46,461 nt of DNA from Actinomycetota bacterium (GTDB taxonomy: Bacteria > Actinomycetota > Thermoleophilia > UBA2241), in contig PKYG01000131.1 of the NCBI GenBank assembly GCA_003132585.1, forward strand, positions 3,405 to 49,865, read 5' to 3'. How positions within the stretch are numbered: the first letter of the stretch is position 1; every line of letters starts with the position of its first letter. Under the pieces are notes generated by a model, which saw only the letters and a list, made by a program, of their open reading frames with translations, was not told where the DNA came from and did no database searches. Made by a program: the position numbers and the translations under genes. Below are positions 1-8,486 of the stretch, piece by piece.

Positions 1-840
1 CCCTGTTTGAAAGGTGAACTTCTTGGGGTCAAGAGCCTTGCCCTGCACGACGCGCATGTCGATGACAACATCCACGGCTCCAGACTTCAGATCGTCAACC
101 ATGGTGTTGCTGTTCGAGGCGGTGATGAAGATGATCTCGTCTACCTTGGGAGCGCCGCCCCAGTAGTCCTTGTTCGCCTTCAGAACGATGTACTGGCCGC
201 GCACCAGCTTTACTGTCTGGAACGGGCCACTGCCAACGACCGGAGGATTGTTGGCGTACTGGGTCACGTCAGCAGGCTTAATCTTGCCCCAGATATGCTC
301 CGGCAAGATTGGCACCCACATGCGCAGGATGTCCGCCTTCGGGTAGTCACAGTTGAACACGACCGTGGTGTCGTCCGGGGCCACCACGTCTTTGATGCCT
401 GTGGTGAACATCAAGTAGCCAGCGATGTTGTTCTTGATGATGTAGTTGAATGTGAAGGCCACGTCCTTGGCCGTGAGCGGAACCCCGTCGCTCCACTTCA
501 CACCCTGGCGGATCTTGAACGTCCACGTCTTCTGGTCACTGGAACTTGACCAGCTCGTAGCCAGCTCGGGCCGAGGTGACATGTCCGTGGCGTTGAAGCC
601 GACGAGCAGATCGTAGTTGAGGTGATCGATCTGGTACTCGCAAATCCCCACGGCGGCAAACGGGTTGGTAGAGTTGACGTTGTCCATCCAATCTACGCGC
701 AGCACAGGCTTGCTGGGTGAGGGTGAAGCGGATGTCCCCACGGCCTGGGCCGACGCTGCTGCCAAGAACGCCGCTAGAACCATCAGGATGAGGACCAGCA
801 TCGTGCGCCGGCCGAAGGCTAGTGTGTACAAACGTCTCAT
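1..840 (-). CDS. Family 5 extracellular peptide/solute-binding protein, C-terminus cut by window edge
   Basis: This open frame runs off the left edge; 280 codons are visible. The ATG at 840-838 follows a purine-rich GGGGGA site. Residues 1-33 form a Sec signal peptide (Arg-rich start, long hydrophobic core, ASAQA cleavage motif). The mature part shows SBP_bac_5 signatures: tWTFKIRqGVKWSDGvPLTAkDV, then PxVGSGPF, then KANKDYWGGAPKVDEI. No lipobox Cys is seen, unlike the two other family 5 proteins in this window, so it may be secreted or membrane-held by another means. Such proteins deliver oligopeptides, dipeptides or nickel to a DppBCDF-type ABC importer, which would lie outside the window. 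It is divergent from an Lrp-type regulator that is a natural candidate controller. The family is secure; the substrate is unknown. Confidence 0.93.
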   Translation of the reverse strand, partial: MRRLYTLAFGRRTMLVLILMVLAAFLAAASAQAVGTSASPSPSKPVLRVDWMDNVNSTNPFAAVGICEYQIDHLNYDLLVGFNATDMSPRPELATSWSSSSDQKTWTFKIRQGVKWSDGVPLTAKDVAFTFNYIIKNNIAGYLMFTTGIKDVVAPDDTTVVFNCDYPKADILRMWVPILPEHIWGKIKPADVTQYANNPPVVGSGPFQTVKLVRGQYIVLKANKDYWGGAPKVDEIIFITASNSNTMVDDLKSGAVDVVIDMRVVQGKALDPKKFTFQTG

Positions 841-1184
841 TCGAATCCCCCTTGTCCCGCAACTGTGCGCCGTTGTCGGCTCGACAAGCCCTTCTTCCCG
901 ATGTGAGCGCGCAACATCTGCGACATCTCTCGGTCAAGGTGCTCCGCCCCGCAAAGCTCGGCATCTCAGCGGGCCATCCCTATATCGTAGCCTCGGGGCA
1001 CAGAAGGTCAAGACTCGGCCTTCCATTCTGGCAAGGACGGCATTTCCGGCTGGAGCAATGGCGACTAAGCTCTGCCGGTAAGCATCCGCGCAGAAGGCGC
1101 TCTCTAGGTTGACATGCAGCTCAAAACCCAGCGCCAGCTTCCATGTGGATGCAGTAGGCCATCGGTGCTAACGTGTAAGGAATT
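841..1184. promoter_or_regulatory. Divergent intergenic region between binding protein and Lrp regulator
   Basis: This 344-bp stretch separates the divergent binding-protein gene and the Lrp/AsnC gene, so it must hold both promoters and probably the regulator's operator. I see no convincing coding frame, repeat or hairpin in it. I could not assign a specific -35/-10 pair by eye. Confidence 0.45.
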
Positions 1185-1676
1185 GTGAGCGACGTAAGTT
1201 GGCATACGCCCCATATCGACGAGACCGACAGGCAGCTCATCGAGCTGCTGCAGGGGAACGGCCGCACGTCGACGTGCGAAATCGCGGAGGAGCTCAACTG
1301 CCTGAGTGACAGAGGCATTAGATATCGCCTGGAACGCCTTCAGCGCGAGAGCGTCATCCACATAACCGCGATCGTCAACACTCGCCGGATGGGATTCCCG
1401 CTCATGGGCGACGTGTTCCTCGACATCGCCCCTTGGAAGCTTCTGGATGCTGTCAAGAAGCTCGCGGCGGACCCTCGTGTCTGCTACATTGCCGCCTCGC
1501 CCGATCTCACGGAGCTCAGCCTTCAGGTCAATGGCTATGATCAGCCCCACCTGATGCAAATCGTGGGAGAGATCACCGCACATGTCGAAGGCATCACGTC
1601 TATCCGTGTCGTGCCGCTTTCGCGGGTGTTCCGCGACGTGACGCGCTGGGTGCCGTCGCTGGATCCCGAGGGCTGA
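1185..1676 (+). CDS. Lrp/AsnC-family transcriptional regulator
   Basis: This 163-aa protein has the usual length and layout of the family. Residues about 10-60 are an AsnC-type winged helix-turn-helix (DETDRQLIELLQGNGRTS, then RGIRYRLERLQRESVI). The remainder is a RAM-type ligand-binding domain that normally forms octamers and senses amino acids. The GTG start at 1185 follows TAAGGA at a short spacing. Its position next to, and divergent from, a peptide-binding protein suggests local control of that transporter in response to an amino acid. The effector cannot be read from the sequence. The RAM part is more divergent than in the second Lrp of this window at 6356. Confidence 0.9.
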   Translation: MSDVSWHTPHIDETDRQLIELLQGNGRTSTCEIAEELNCLSDRGIRYRLERLQRESVIHITAIVNTRRMGFPLMGDVFLDIAPWKLLDAVKKLAADPRVCYIAASPDLTELSLQVNGYDQPHLMQIVGEITAHVEGITSIRVVPLSRVFRDVTRWVPSLDPEG

Positions 1677-1808
1677 CATCCCGGCATAACCGTACGGCAA
1701 CGGTCAAAGATGTGGAGTTGGAATTGCCCCAGTTTCGTGGACAGGTCTCGGCTGGCAATGCTAGCCGGTCATGAGGTCGTCGACACGCGACCGACCGATG
1801 ACGGCTGC

Positions 1809-2831
1809 CTAGTCTGTTGCCGGGTTCAGCAGCCCCTCGATCGCGTACTTGATGATCAGTCCGGAGAAGGGCTCAATGTGGTGGCGCCCCTCGACCGTGA
1901 ATTCGTAGCGGTAGTGATCGAGCCCGAAGAAGAACTCGGTGCGCTCCTTGCCGGTGCGCCGGATGGCCAGGGCATCGGCGTAGGCATCGACCGAGACGAG
2001 CTTCGCCAGGTCGACCTCGAGCGAGCACAAGGCGCCGGCAAAGACCAGGCGCTTGGTCGTCAGCACCAAGGTGCCGCTGTCGACGTCCTTGAGCTCCTCG
2101 TGACTTTGCGCACGAAAGGCACCAGCGCGCAGTGTGATCCCCGTGGCGACGTGGATCGAGGGTCCGCCGTAGCCGCCGGTGGTGACCGCGCGCGGCTCAC
2201 GCAGGGTGACGTCGGGGATGCAGAAGAGCACCCCCCCGCCGCTCTTCAGCAGCACGGGCGCCGGCGCGAACGGCTGCGCCGTCACCTGACCCCGGCGCAG
2301 GGCGCTCATCGCCTCGCCCAGGTCGAGCTCGGTTTGCTCTGCGTCGGAGGCCCCGCCGGCGGCGATGCGCTGCCACTCATCGACGGAGAGCGTCTTGTGA
2401 GCGTAGGTCTGCCAGCCGGCAAGCGCGCGGTCGTGCGTCTCGGTGAGCGTGAAGCGGGCGGAATCGTCGTCATCTTGAACCAGCGTCGCCCCGCAGTGTG
2501 GGCAGAGCAAGGCGGGGCGATGGTGCAGGCCCAAGACCCCCCTGACCGTGGTCGGCTGAAGGCTCGCCTGGCGGCAGACAGGACACAGAGAGGCCGCCGG
2601 CTTGGGCGGCGACGGCGGCGAAGGTGCAGTGGCAGCGGGCGCGCCCGGCGGCGACACAGCTGACGGAGCCTGCAAACCGGGCGCCTCGGCGGGCGTCGTC
2701 GGCGGTGGCGTCGTCGCCGCGGCGTCGAGCTGAGCGGCGGGCGGGCTGGCTTGCACTTCTTGGGCAAGCCGGGCGCCGCACTCCGAGCAGAAGTTGCCGC
2801 TCGCCTTCTTGCCGCACTGTGGGCAGATCAT
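1809..2831 (-). CDS. Double zinc-ribbon protein with GRAM/PH-like C-terminal domain
   Basis: This 340-aa protein starts at ATG 2831 after an AGGGGGGA site. The N-terminus is a zinc ribbon with Cys3, Cys6, Cys15 and Cys18. A Pro/Ala-rich linker (about residues 28-80) follows, then a second ribbon with Cys83, Cys86, Cys110 and Cys113. The C-terminal half contains a segment like GRAM/bacterial PH domains (GTLVLTTKRLVFAG, then a beta-rich KLVSVDAYADALAIRR). I see no signal peptide or membrane segment. Proteins of this layout are usually annotated as zinc-ribbon proteins of unknown function; protein-protein or membrane-lipid contact would be inference. It converges with the Lrp gene and is unlikely to belong to a neighbouring operon. 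Confidence 0.82.
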   Translation of the reverse strand: MICPQCGKKASGNFCSECGARLAQEVQASPPAAQLDAAATTPPPTTPAEAPGLQAPSAVSPPGAPAATAPSPPSPPKPAASLCPVCRQASLQPTTVRGVLGLHHRPALLCPHCGATLVQDDDDSARFTLTETHDRALAGWQTYAHKTLSVDEWQRIAAGGASDAEQTELDLGEAMSALRRGQVTAQPFAPAPVLLKSGGGVLFCIPDVTLREPRAVTTGGYGGPSIHVATGITLRAGAFRAQSHEELKDVDSGTLVLTTKRLVFAGALCSLEVDLAKLVSVDAYADALAIRRTGKERTEFFFGLDHYRYEFTVEGRHHIEPFSGLIIKYAIEGLLNPATD

Positions 2832-3075
2832 CGCGCGTCCCCCCTGGCCGCGGTCGTCTCATTGTGTGACACAGCCTGTTGGACCAGACCCCATTCATCG
2901 GTCCACGTCCTATGATAGTCCGATGGCCATCTCCGGTGTAGGAGACGGGGGGCCGTAATCGGTCACCGAGAACTCCGGCCGGGCCAACGGCAACGACGCG
3001 CTGGGCTTGGCGTGCACAGGTTATGGAGTCGTGTCTGGGGTGTGAAACGGCGCCGTGTGCTGGCAGTTGTCTCAG

Positions 3076-3138
3076 CGCGCCGACGCGAAACCGACACGGA
3101 AGCGGCTGGGGTTCAAGACACCGGTGGGTGCAGTGCGA
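3076..3138 (+). pseudogene. Possible IS30-type transposase C-terminal remnant
   Basis: A short plus-strand frame reads RADAKPTRKRLGFKTPVGA. RPRKxLGFKTPxE is the hallmark near the C-terminus of IS30-family transposases. Nothing of the upstream catalytic domain is seen, and the match is brief, so this is at best debris. The rest of 2832-3406 holds no recognisable gene apart from the zinc-finger remnant listed next. Confidence 0.35.
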
Positions 3139-3159
3139 TCGGGCAGTCCGCGTTGCAGT

Positions 3160-3315
3160 TCAAACTTGAGCTTGGGCTGTCAAATGTCGTGTGTCGCAAC
3201 CTTGAGTATCCGTCACGCGCCGTGCGCGGTAGGCGGCCTGCCGACAAGCCGGTGAGCAGCACAGAGCGTCGCTGGGGGTGGCGTCGAAAGGCCGCCCGCA
3301 CTGGCGGCAACTGAC
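3160..3315 (-). pseudogene. Small Cys-rich zinc-binding remnant
   Basis: The minus strand encodes SCRQCGRPFDATPSDALCCS followed by PACRQAAYRARR, the C-x2-C...C-x4-C zinc finger with the (C)RQAAYR(A)RR tail common in small actinobacterial and phage-associated proteins. The frame is open upstream into the methyltransferase gene but offers no ATG, GTG or TTG close to the motif, and no ribosome binding site. I therefore call it a fragment left downstream of the methyltransferase, though a small real protein cannot be excluded. Confidence 0.4.
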
Positions 3316-3406
3316 GCCGGATCGCCTCGCTCTGCGCCGCTCAAGTTGTTGGCGGGTGCAGGCGCGCGAAGGATGCCGGCGCCCGTGCTTCGGCCGGCGC
3401 CCGCGA

Positions 3407-4750
3407 CTAAGCTCCGACGCCGTGCTTGCGGCCGGCGTCGATGAAGGCCCGGAAGTTCTCGGGCTTGGCCTCATCGAGCACGACACCGGTGCTGAGCAAG
3501 AAGCCGCCGTCGCCTGCGACTTTGCCGAGCAGGTCTTTGACGTAGGCGTCCACCTGCGCCGGCTCGCCCATGGCGAGCAGCGAGCCGGGCACGTTGCCGC
3601 CGATGCACTGGCGCGCGCCCACGATCTTCTTGGCCCGCGCCATGTCGGTGTCGTCGAACATCCAGATCATGCGGCCCTTCGGGATATCAGGATCGGCGAT
3701 GACCTGGAGCCGCTCGTTGTACCCGCCTTCGGCGAAGACGAGCGGCACCAGACCCTCCTCGATGAGCCCGAGCAGCACGGCCTTGAACGTCGGCCAGTAC
3801 AAGGTGCGGTAGTCCTCGTCGGACATGAACCCGTCGGCGCCCTTGTGGATGGGGATGAACACGATCGGGTGCCGGTTCACATCGGCCGAGCGCAGCGCCC
3901 AGTTGATGGCCAGCGGGACGAGTCGTTCCATGGCCGCCTTGACCTTCTCGGGGCGGCGGAACTTGTCAAGCATCAGCCCGCGCGTGCCGCGCATGGTGTC
4001 GCCGAGGATGTCGTACGGCGCCTTGGTGGAGCTGCCGGCCATACTCGGGATGCCCAGCGTCGCCATCTGCTTGCCATCGATGGCGATGAAGGCCTGCAGC
4101 CACTCCATGGCGGCATCGCCGGCGTCCATCATCTTCTGCAGCATCTGCTTCACGGGCGGCAGCGCGAACGGCACGAAGAACGGCGCCGTGAACGGGATCT
4201 CACAGAGGTCGGTGAACGGCGAGAGCATGCTCCACGGCTCCAGGGCCCCGAACATGCGCGGCACGTAGTAGCGCTGCCAGTAGTTGGACGGGTCGTTGAT
4301 GAGCAGGTCGTACTCGTCATCCTTCATCCACTCGCGCTCTTTGTACTGGTAGCTCGTGTCCTCCTCGGTGCCGTGACCGGGCCAGTCATACATCTTGTAG
4401 TCGAGGATCTCGAAGACCTTGCCCGGCACCATGGCGAGCGTCATGGCGATCGCGTCGGGCTGGAAGTCGGCGTGGTACTTGTCCCACGCCTGGGCGAGCT
4501 TGTCGTAGTCGTAGTAGCCGTCGTGACCGGTGAACCCGGCGTAGCGCATCGGGAACAGGCCGATCCACGGCGTGATGGGCACGTGCGCCGGCTTCTTGAT
4601 GGCGATCGCATCGCGCCACAGCTGGACGCGATCGACGTAGGCCTGTTTGACCTCGGGCGAGGCGAACTCGATGGGAGCGTTCTGCCACGCGTCAAGGCGC
4701 GCCGTCAGGCGCTGATCGGGAGTCAAGTCGTTCCAGTCGTCGGTGAACAT
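3407..4750 (-). CDS. Uroporphyrinogen decarboxylase-family protein, MtaA/corrinoid methyltransferase-like
   Basis: This protein of about 447 aa belongs to the UroD/MtaA fold family. Recognisable parts are the PWIGLFPMRYAGFTG region, an H-K-G-A-D segment (IPIHKGADGFMS), FAEGGYNERL, and the late CIGGNVPGSLL motif. Relatives transfer methyl groups between corrinoid proteins and thiols or folates, with a zinc site often of His-x-Cys...Cys type; here the late Cys is present but the HxC pair is not clear. The start at ATG 4750 is chosen because it lies 2 nt after the stop of the corrinoid protein gene (TGAGGATG), a sign of translational coupling; the frame extends 29 codons further upstream. Its pairing with the corrinoid protein makes a methyltransferase far likelier than heme synthesis. 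The methyl donor is unknown. Confidence 0.88.
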   Translation of the reverse strand: MFTDDWNDLTPDQRLTARLDAWQNAPIEFASPEVKQAYVDRVQLWRDAIAIKKPAHVPITPWIGLFPMRYAGFTGHDGYYDYDKLAQAWDKYHADFQPDAIAMTLAMVPGKVFEILDYKMYDWPGHGTEEDTSYQYKEREWMKDDEYDLLINDPSNYWQRYYVPRMFGALEPWSMLSPFTDLCEIPFTAPFFVPFALPPVKQMLQKMMDAGDAAMEWLQAFIAIDGKQMATLGIPSMAGSSTKAPYDILGDTMRGTRGLMLDKFRRPEKVKAAMERLVPLAINWALRSADVNRHPIVFIPIHKGADGFMSDEDYRTLYWPTFKAVLLGLIEEGLVPLVFAEGGYNERLQVIADPDIPKGRMIWMFDDTDMARAKKIVGARQCIGGNVPGSLLAMGEPAQVDAYVKDLLGKVAGDGGFLLSTGVVLDEAKPENFRAFIDAGRKHGVGA

Positions 4751-4752
4751 CC

Positions 4753-5385
4753 TCAAGCACCCCCCACCCAGGTCCTGGCCAACTGGACGGCGGCGACCGC
4801 ATCCTTGCCCCAGCCGTCCGCGCCCACGTAGGCACACACGTCCTCGTTCACCGGCGCTCCGCCGACCATGAGCTTCACCTGGTCACGCACGCCGGCCTCA
4901 GCGACCGCCGCGACCGTCGCCTTCATCGAGTCGAAGGCAATCGTGAGCAGACCGCTCAGCCCGAGAATCTGAGGATGAAGCTCCCGCACCTTCTGGACAA
5001 CCGTTGGGATGGCCACGTCGACACCGAGATCGACCACGTCGAAGCCGGCGATGCCGAGCATGCTGGCGACGATGTCCTTGCCGATGTTGTGGATGTCGCC
5101 CTGGACGGTGCACAGCACGACGGTGCCCAGCTTGTCCTCTGCCGGCTGGGATGCGAGGCGGGGCTTCACCTTGCCCGATATCGCCTGCATGATCTCGCCG
5201 GCCATGACCAGTTCGGGGATGAACGCCTGGCCGTCGGCGAACCGCTGGCCGATGACGTCCATCGCCTCCTTGCAGGCTGCGACGACGGTGAGCGGGTCGG
5301 CCCCGCTCTCCAGTAGCTCGTCGGTGATCCGCAGCGCGTCGGCCTCGCGCAAATCGCTGACGGCCTCGGTGAGCTCTCTCGACAT
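4753..5385 (-). CDS. Corrinoid (B12-binding) methyltransferase carrier protein, MtaC/MttC-like
   Basis: This 210-aa protein has the standard two-domain layout: a helical cap (residues about 1-85) and a Rossmann B12-binding domain. The cobalt ligand is His99 in the GDIHNIGKDIV motif (DxHxxG), followed by the GLSGLLT and VGGAPV loops. The ATG at 5385 follows a GGGGGGA site; the open frame continues upstream but there encodes unrelated debris. It carries methyl groups on cob(I)alamin between a substrate-specific methyltransferase and an acceptor enzyme, in the cytoplasm. The UroD-like partner starts 2 nt downstream. The MttB-family protein at 36789 could be its substrate-side partner, but it is 31 kb away. 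Confidence 0.93.
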   Translation of the reverse strand: MSRELTEAVSDLREADALRITDELLESGADPLTVVAACKEAMDVIGQRFADGQAFIPELVMAGEIMQAISGKVKPRLASQPAEDKLGTVVLCTVQGDIHNIGKDIVASMLGIAGFDVVDLGVDVAIPTVVQKVRELHPQILGLSGLLTIAFDSMKATVAAVAEAGVRDQVKLMVGGAPVNEDVCAYVGADGWGKDAVAAVQLARTWVGGA

Positions 5386-5438
5386 CAGTCCCCCCAGATC
5401 GATCCCGTGCGGCACCTCGGATTCTGATGGCCCCGATG

Positions 5439-5564
5439 CTAGCAGGTGCCGGGACCGGATGAAAGGGCGCGGAACAGGTTGCCGTCTCGGATGTAGCGCC
5501 GCACCATGGCCGTTGACCTGTGGCCCGTCTGGCGCATGATGTCGCGTTCCGCCGCCCTCGCCGC
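5439..5564 (-). pseudogene. Tyrosine recombinase (integrase) C-terminal remnant
   Basis: Minus-strand codons ending at TAG 5441-5439 read ARAAERDIMRQTGHRSTAMV then RRYIRDGNLFR. This is the C-terminal catalytic box of phage/ICE tyrosine recombinases: GH+S...MV.RY, with the Tyr nucleophile (RRY) and the typical LFR tail. The rest of the recombinase is missing; the frame upstream runs into the radical SAM fragment, which lies in another frame. Confidence 0.7.
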
Positions 5565-5691
5565 GCGCCACGAAGTCGGCGTGCTCGAGCGCCTCGTTAG
5601 CCATGAACGTGACGTGTGACCCGCCGATCACGGTGGGGATGCGGCGGGCGCGCAACTCGTCGGCGATCTCGTAGGCGGCCGGATTCACCGT
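5548..5691 (-). pseudogene. B12-binding domain fragment of a radical SAM protein
   Basis: The minus strand reads VNPAAYEIADELRARRIPTV, IGGSHVTFMANEALEHADFV and ARGEGG. This is the conserved core of the N-terminal B12-binding domain of radical SAM enzymes (AA..IAD.LRA...VIGG.HVT...EAL.HADFV..GEG). No radical SAM CxxxCxxC part remains: similarity ends where the recombinase fragment begins and starts abruptly where the plus-strand terminase fragment begins. The fragment is in frame with the corrinoid protein gene by chance or by deletion. Confidence 0.65.
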
Positions 5692-6055
5692 GCACGCCGA
5701 CCGGGTCACCGGCAACAAGGTCGAGCGCGCCCGACCGTTGGCGGCGCAGTGTGAGGCGGGTAACGTCCGCCTCGTTCGCGACGCCTGGAACCACGACTAC
5801 TTGGAGGAGCTCTGCAGTTTTCCGCTGGGCAGCTTCTGCGATCGCGTCGATGCCTCGAGCGGTGCCTTTAACAAGCTCGCCGGCGGCGGCAACTGGAGCC
5901 TCGAGCAGATTGCGGCCTTCGGCCGGGGCGAGGTGCCGGGGCGGGAGGCGACCGCGCAGCCCGCGCAAACACGCGAGGAACGCGAACGTGCCTACAAGGA
6001 GGAGGTCGCCGAAGCTCAGCGGCTGGCGCTGTTGCGCGCCCGCGGCTTCAGATGA
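5690..6055 (+). pseudogene. Phage terminase large subunit, C-terminal fragment
   Basis: The plus frame from GTG 5690 reads RVTGNKVERARPLAAQCEAG, NVRLVRDAWNHDYLEELCSF, then DRVDASSGAFNKL. This matches the end of the nuclease domain of large terminases (VTG.K..RA.PLAAQ.EAGNVRL......DEL..FP....DD.VDA.SGA). The ATPase half is absent. The Arg/Glu-rich tail to TGA 6055 may be the native C-terminus. The fragment begins exactly where the minus-strand radical SAM piece ends, which marks a recombination junction near 5690. Confidence 0.7.
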
Positions 6056-6150
6056 AGACGAAGCTCTGCGACCACCGTAGTGTCAGCGGCGCCGCCGCAA
6101 GCCGGCGACGCCGCCGACGGACTCAGATCTCGCTTCGGCGATTGGGGCAT

Positions 6151-6220
6151 GATCTGCTTCCTGCTTTTCGGTCCGAGAACCCTAACCTCAGGGTGGACCG
6201 ATTTCAGGGGTGCCGGTCAC
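6151..6220 (+). repeat. Degenerate 70-bp repeat, copy 1 (IS-end-like)
   Basis: The block starts GATCTGCTTC, contains CGGTCCGA..ACC.TAACCT and GGTGGACCGA.TTCAGGGGTG, and ends GGTCAC. A second copy in the same orientation lies at 17804-17874, with one small indel and roughly 85 percent identity by eye. The GGTCC...GGACC arms could pair. It resembles the outer end of an insertion sequence, but no transposase is attached. The rest of 6056-6355 holds no recognisable gene. Confidence 0.5.
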
Positions 6221-6355
6221 GTGGACACTGCGCTACGCGTCGATGCTTTGTGAGTCAGCTGATGTGCCACAAGTTCGACCGACATTGCCGTCGTCCGCCG
6301 CAGGATGCTACGTTACACTTGCCACAGAAGTTCAAATCCGACTGTGGGAGGTACT

Positions 6356-6844
6356 GTGGACGAAGTCGATCAACTCATCTTGGTAGCATTGCAGAAAGAC
6401 GGTCGCCAGACCATCGTCAACTTGGCCAAGTCCCTTGGGCTCTCGCCTTCGGCAATGCTGCAACGCGTCAGGCGACTAGAGACCACGGGCTGTATTCGTG
6501 GCTATCAGGCCGTCGTCGACCCGGCCTGTCTCGGGCTTGGTCAGCAGGCCCTGATCGCCATCCAGGTACGACATTCTAGTAACGCCCTTGAACGCTTTGA
6601 GCGCGGCATCATGAAGGTGGATGGCGTCAAGTCCTGCTATCGCGTGAGCGGACGCTACGATTACATATTGCGCGCCGCGCTTAAGGACGTGGCGCATGTT
6701 GGGTTGATGACCAAGAATGAGATCGCGGCGATCGATGGCTCCAGCAGAATCGAGACCATGTTGGTGTTCGCCACAGTGAAGTCAGACAATGGTTGGCTCA
6801 ATGAGGGGTCGTTTGCAGCAGTCGAAAACGATCCCTTGTCGTGA
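6356..6844 (+). CDS. Lrp/AsnC-family transcriptional regulator
   Basis: This 162-aa protein starts at GTG 6356 (frame open 17 codons further upstream), chosen because GGGAGG lies just before it and because the family starts right at the (D)xxDxxIL helix. Residues about 3-50 form the AsnC-type HTH (VDQLILVALQKDGRQTIVNL, LGLSPSAMLQRVRRLE). The rest is a clear RAM/AsnC ligand-binding domain (GQQALIAIQV, VKSCYRVSGRYDYILRAALK). It lies upstream of, and in line with, the cyclase-PLP enzyme-APC permease genes and probably senses the amino acid they handle. Confidence 0.92.
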   Translation: MDEVDQLILVALQKDGRQTIVNLAKSLGLSPSAMLQRVRRLETTGCIRGYQAVVDPACLGLGQQALIAIQVRHSSNALERFERGIMKVDGVKSCYRVSGRYDYILRAALKDVAHVGLMTKNEIAAIDGSSRIETMLVFATVKSDNGWLNEGSFAAVENDPLS

Positions 6845-7513
6845 GGTTACAGCGGTCCGTCACCTCATGCAGCGCCATGGCTGCAACCGCTCCACCCTGC
6901 CGACCTTCTCTTCCAGAATGCTATTCGGCAGGCCCCAGACAATCGCGTGAGCACTAGCAGGCGCCCGAAGTAGCCCCCAGGCCAGCGTCCCGGCGACCTT
7001 GGCCGCCCTGACCGGCCGGGGCGATGCCGCCCCGGCAGCTGAGTTCGACCTTCAAGCCCCTCTAGCGCGCACAGCGCGGCCCGCCCTCGATCGCCCGTGT
7101 GCTCGCTTCCGCAAGTTCTCCTCGAGACGGGCAGAAACTGATCCCGAGCGGCGTGCGCGCCGTGCGTTATGCGGTCAACCTCAGGCGGCAGACCAGCGCC
7201 GCAGCTTTATTTGCGTCGAGCCCCCTCCTTTACAGTTATTCTTGTCGTTTTGTTGCTTACGCAAAATGAACGCGCGTAGTGTGTGCTCGAGACGGGGTGA
7301 TGAGCGGCAGGATTATCGATCAACGATGGAGCCGATGCAGCGGTCGTCATGACGCTGGTGAATACGCTGCGTGAGGCGGCGCTTCGGTTCCCTCCACGGA
7401 CTAAAGGGCTGAAGGAGGTGGATTGCTAGCCGTTCGCTGCCCTGCCCTACGACCTGCAAGAACTGATCACTGCTACGACCTCATCGGGGCAGGAGACGGG
7501 TGGAAGGAGCGAC
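6845..7513 (+). other. Long intergenic region before the cyclase operon
   Basis: These 669 bp contain no confident gene. A perfect 9-bp hairpin with a 4-nt loop lies at 7015-7036 (GCCGGGGCG / CGCCCCGGC), without a T-tract. A tiny frame at 7349-7429 reads MTLVNTLREAALRFPPRTK and stops; it recalls the first residues of AMP-forming acyl-CoA ligases and may be a remnant. The promoter of the downstream operon should lie here. Confidence 0.4.
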
Positions 7514-8473
7514 ATGTCCAAGATTTCGGGCGATCTGGTTGAGCTGCTCGCAGATGCGCCGAAGAACTGGGGCAGATGGGGGCCCGATGACCAGGTCGGT
7601 AGCCTCAACTATCTGACAAGTGCCGAGGTGCTACGCGGAGTCCAGTCCGTGCGGTCTGGCAAGGTTTTCACGCTCATGCTGGAACTTGGCAACCCTGCCG
7701 GAGAGCCACTCTGGCCGGGTCGCATGCCGACAGGCCACTTCATGTCCCAGGACAAGGGCTTCTACGAATCAGGCAAGGCACAGACGATCAGCGGTGGTCT
7801 CGAGTATGCGGACGACCTTCTCTTCCTCGCCTGCCATGGAACGACACACTGCGATGGGCTGGGCCACACGTGGTTCGATGGGCAGGCTTGGAACGGGTTC
7901 GCAGCGGAGGGTTCGAAGGGAGGTCTCGAGAAGGCGAGTGTTTTGGCCATCGCCGAGCGAGGCGTGGTCGGGCGTGCCATCCTGCTCGATATCGCCCGGT
8001 ACAAGGGTCTTCACTACCTGCCCATGCACACGCAGGTCTCCTTGGCCGACCTACTTGGTGCAGCTGCGGCCCAGGGCACAAAGATCGAAAAACACGACAT
8101 CATCGTCATCCGCACTGGCATCTTCAGAGAGTTCTACGAGAAGGGAGCCGCGGCGTTTTACGGGAACTTCGATGAACCGGGCCTGACGTACGAGAAGGAG
8201 TTGGTGGACTGGTTCCACGACATGGAGATCCCGGTCAGCGCCACCGACATCCTCGCCGGCGAGCAACTGAACTCAGTGACCGCCGAGGCGGTGTTCCCAA
8301 TCCACGCTGCACTAAGCAGAAACCTCGGCGTGGTCTTCATCGAGGCTCACTGGCTCGAGGAGTGGGCCGAGGACTGTGCTGCCGATGGCAAGTTCGACGC
8401 CCTCTATGTGGCGTCACCCCTGAAAATCAGGGGAGGAACGGCCAGTCCCTTGAATCCCGTCGTAATCAAGTAG
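7514..8473 (+). CDS. Cyclase-family metal-dependent hydrolase (kynurenine formamidase-like fold)
   Basis: This 319-aa protein starts at ATG 7514 after GGAAGGAG. The diagnostic motif of the cyclase family (PF04199 type) is HGTTHCDGLGH, with His108, His112, Asp114 and His118 as expected metal and catalytic residues. Later motifs fit too: DIIVIRTG, SVTAEAVFPIHA and VFIEAHWLEEW. The family hydrolyses amides or cyclic esters; its best-known member, KynB, releases formate from N-formylkynurenine, but this longer subtype has many unassigned members. The gene is 13 bp upstream of a class V PLP enzyme and shares its operon with an amino acid permease, so an amidated or acylated amino acid substrate is plausible. 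Confidence 0.9.
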   Translation: MSKISGDLVELLADAPKNWGRWGPDDQVGSLNYLTSAEVLRGVQSVRSGKVFTLMLELGNPAGEPLWPGRMPTGHFMSQDKGFYESGKAQTISGGLEYADDLLFLACHGTTHCDGLGHTWFDGQAWNGFAAEGSKGGLEKASVLAIAERGVVGRAILLDIARYKGLHYLPMHTQVSLADLLGAAAAQGTKIEKHDIIVIRTGIFREFYEKGAAAFYGNFDEPGLTYEKELVDWFHDMEIPVSATDILAGEQLNSVTAEAVFPIHAALSRNLGVVFIEAHWLEEWAEDCAADGKFDALYVASPLKIRGGTASPLNPVVIK

Positions 8474-8486
8474 TGGAGGGAGCAGC

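Noticed and set aside
7-549. Plus-strand open frame of 180 codons at the left edge
   Set aside because: It is the shadow of the minus-strand binding protein gene, which has a signal peptide and clear family motifs.
1710-2663. Plus-strand frame of 317 codons
   Set aside because: It lies antisense to the zinc-ribbon gene and has an arginine-rich, low-complexity composition without any motif.
3278-4831. Plus-strand frame of 517 codons
   Set aside because: It is antisense to the UroD-like gene; a long open antisense frame is common in GC-rich DNA, and no family is recognisable.
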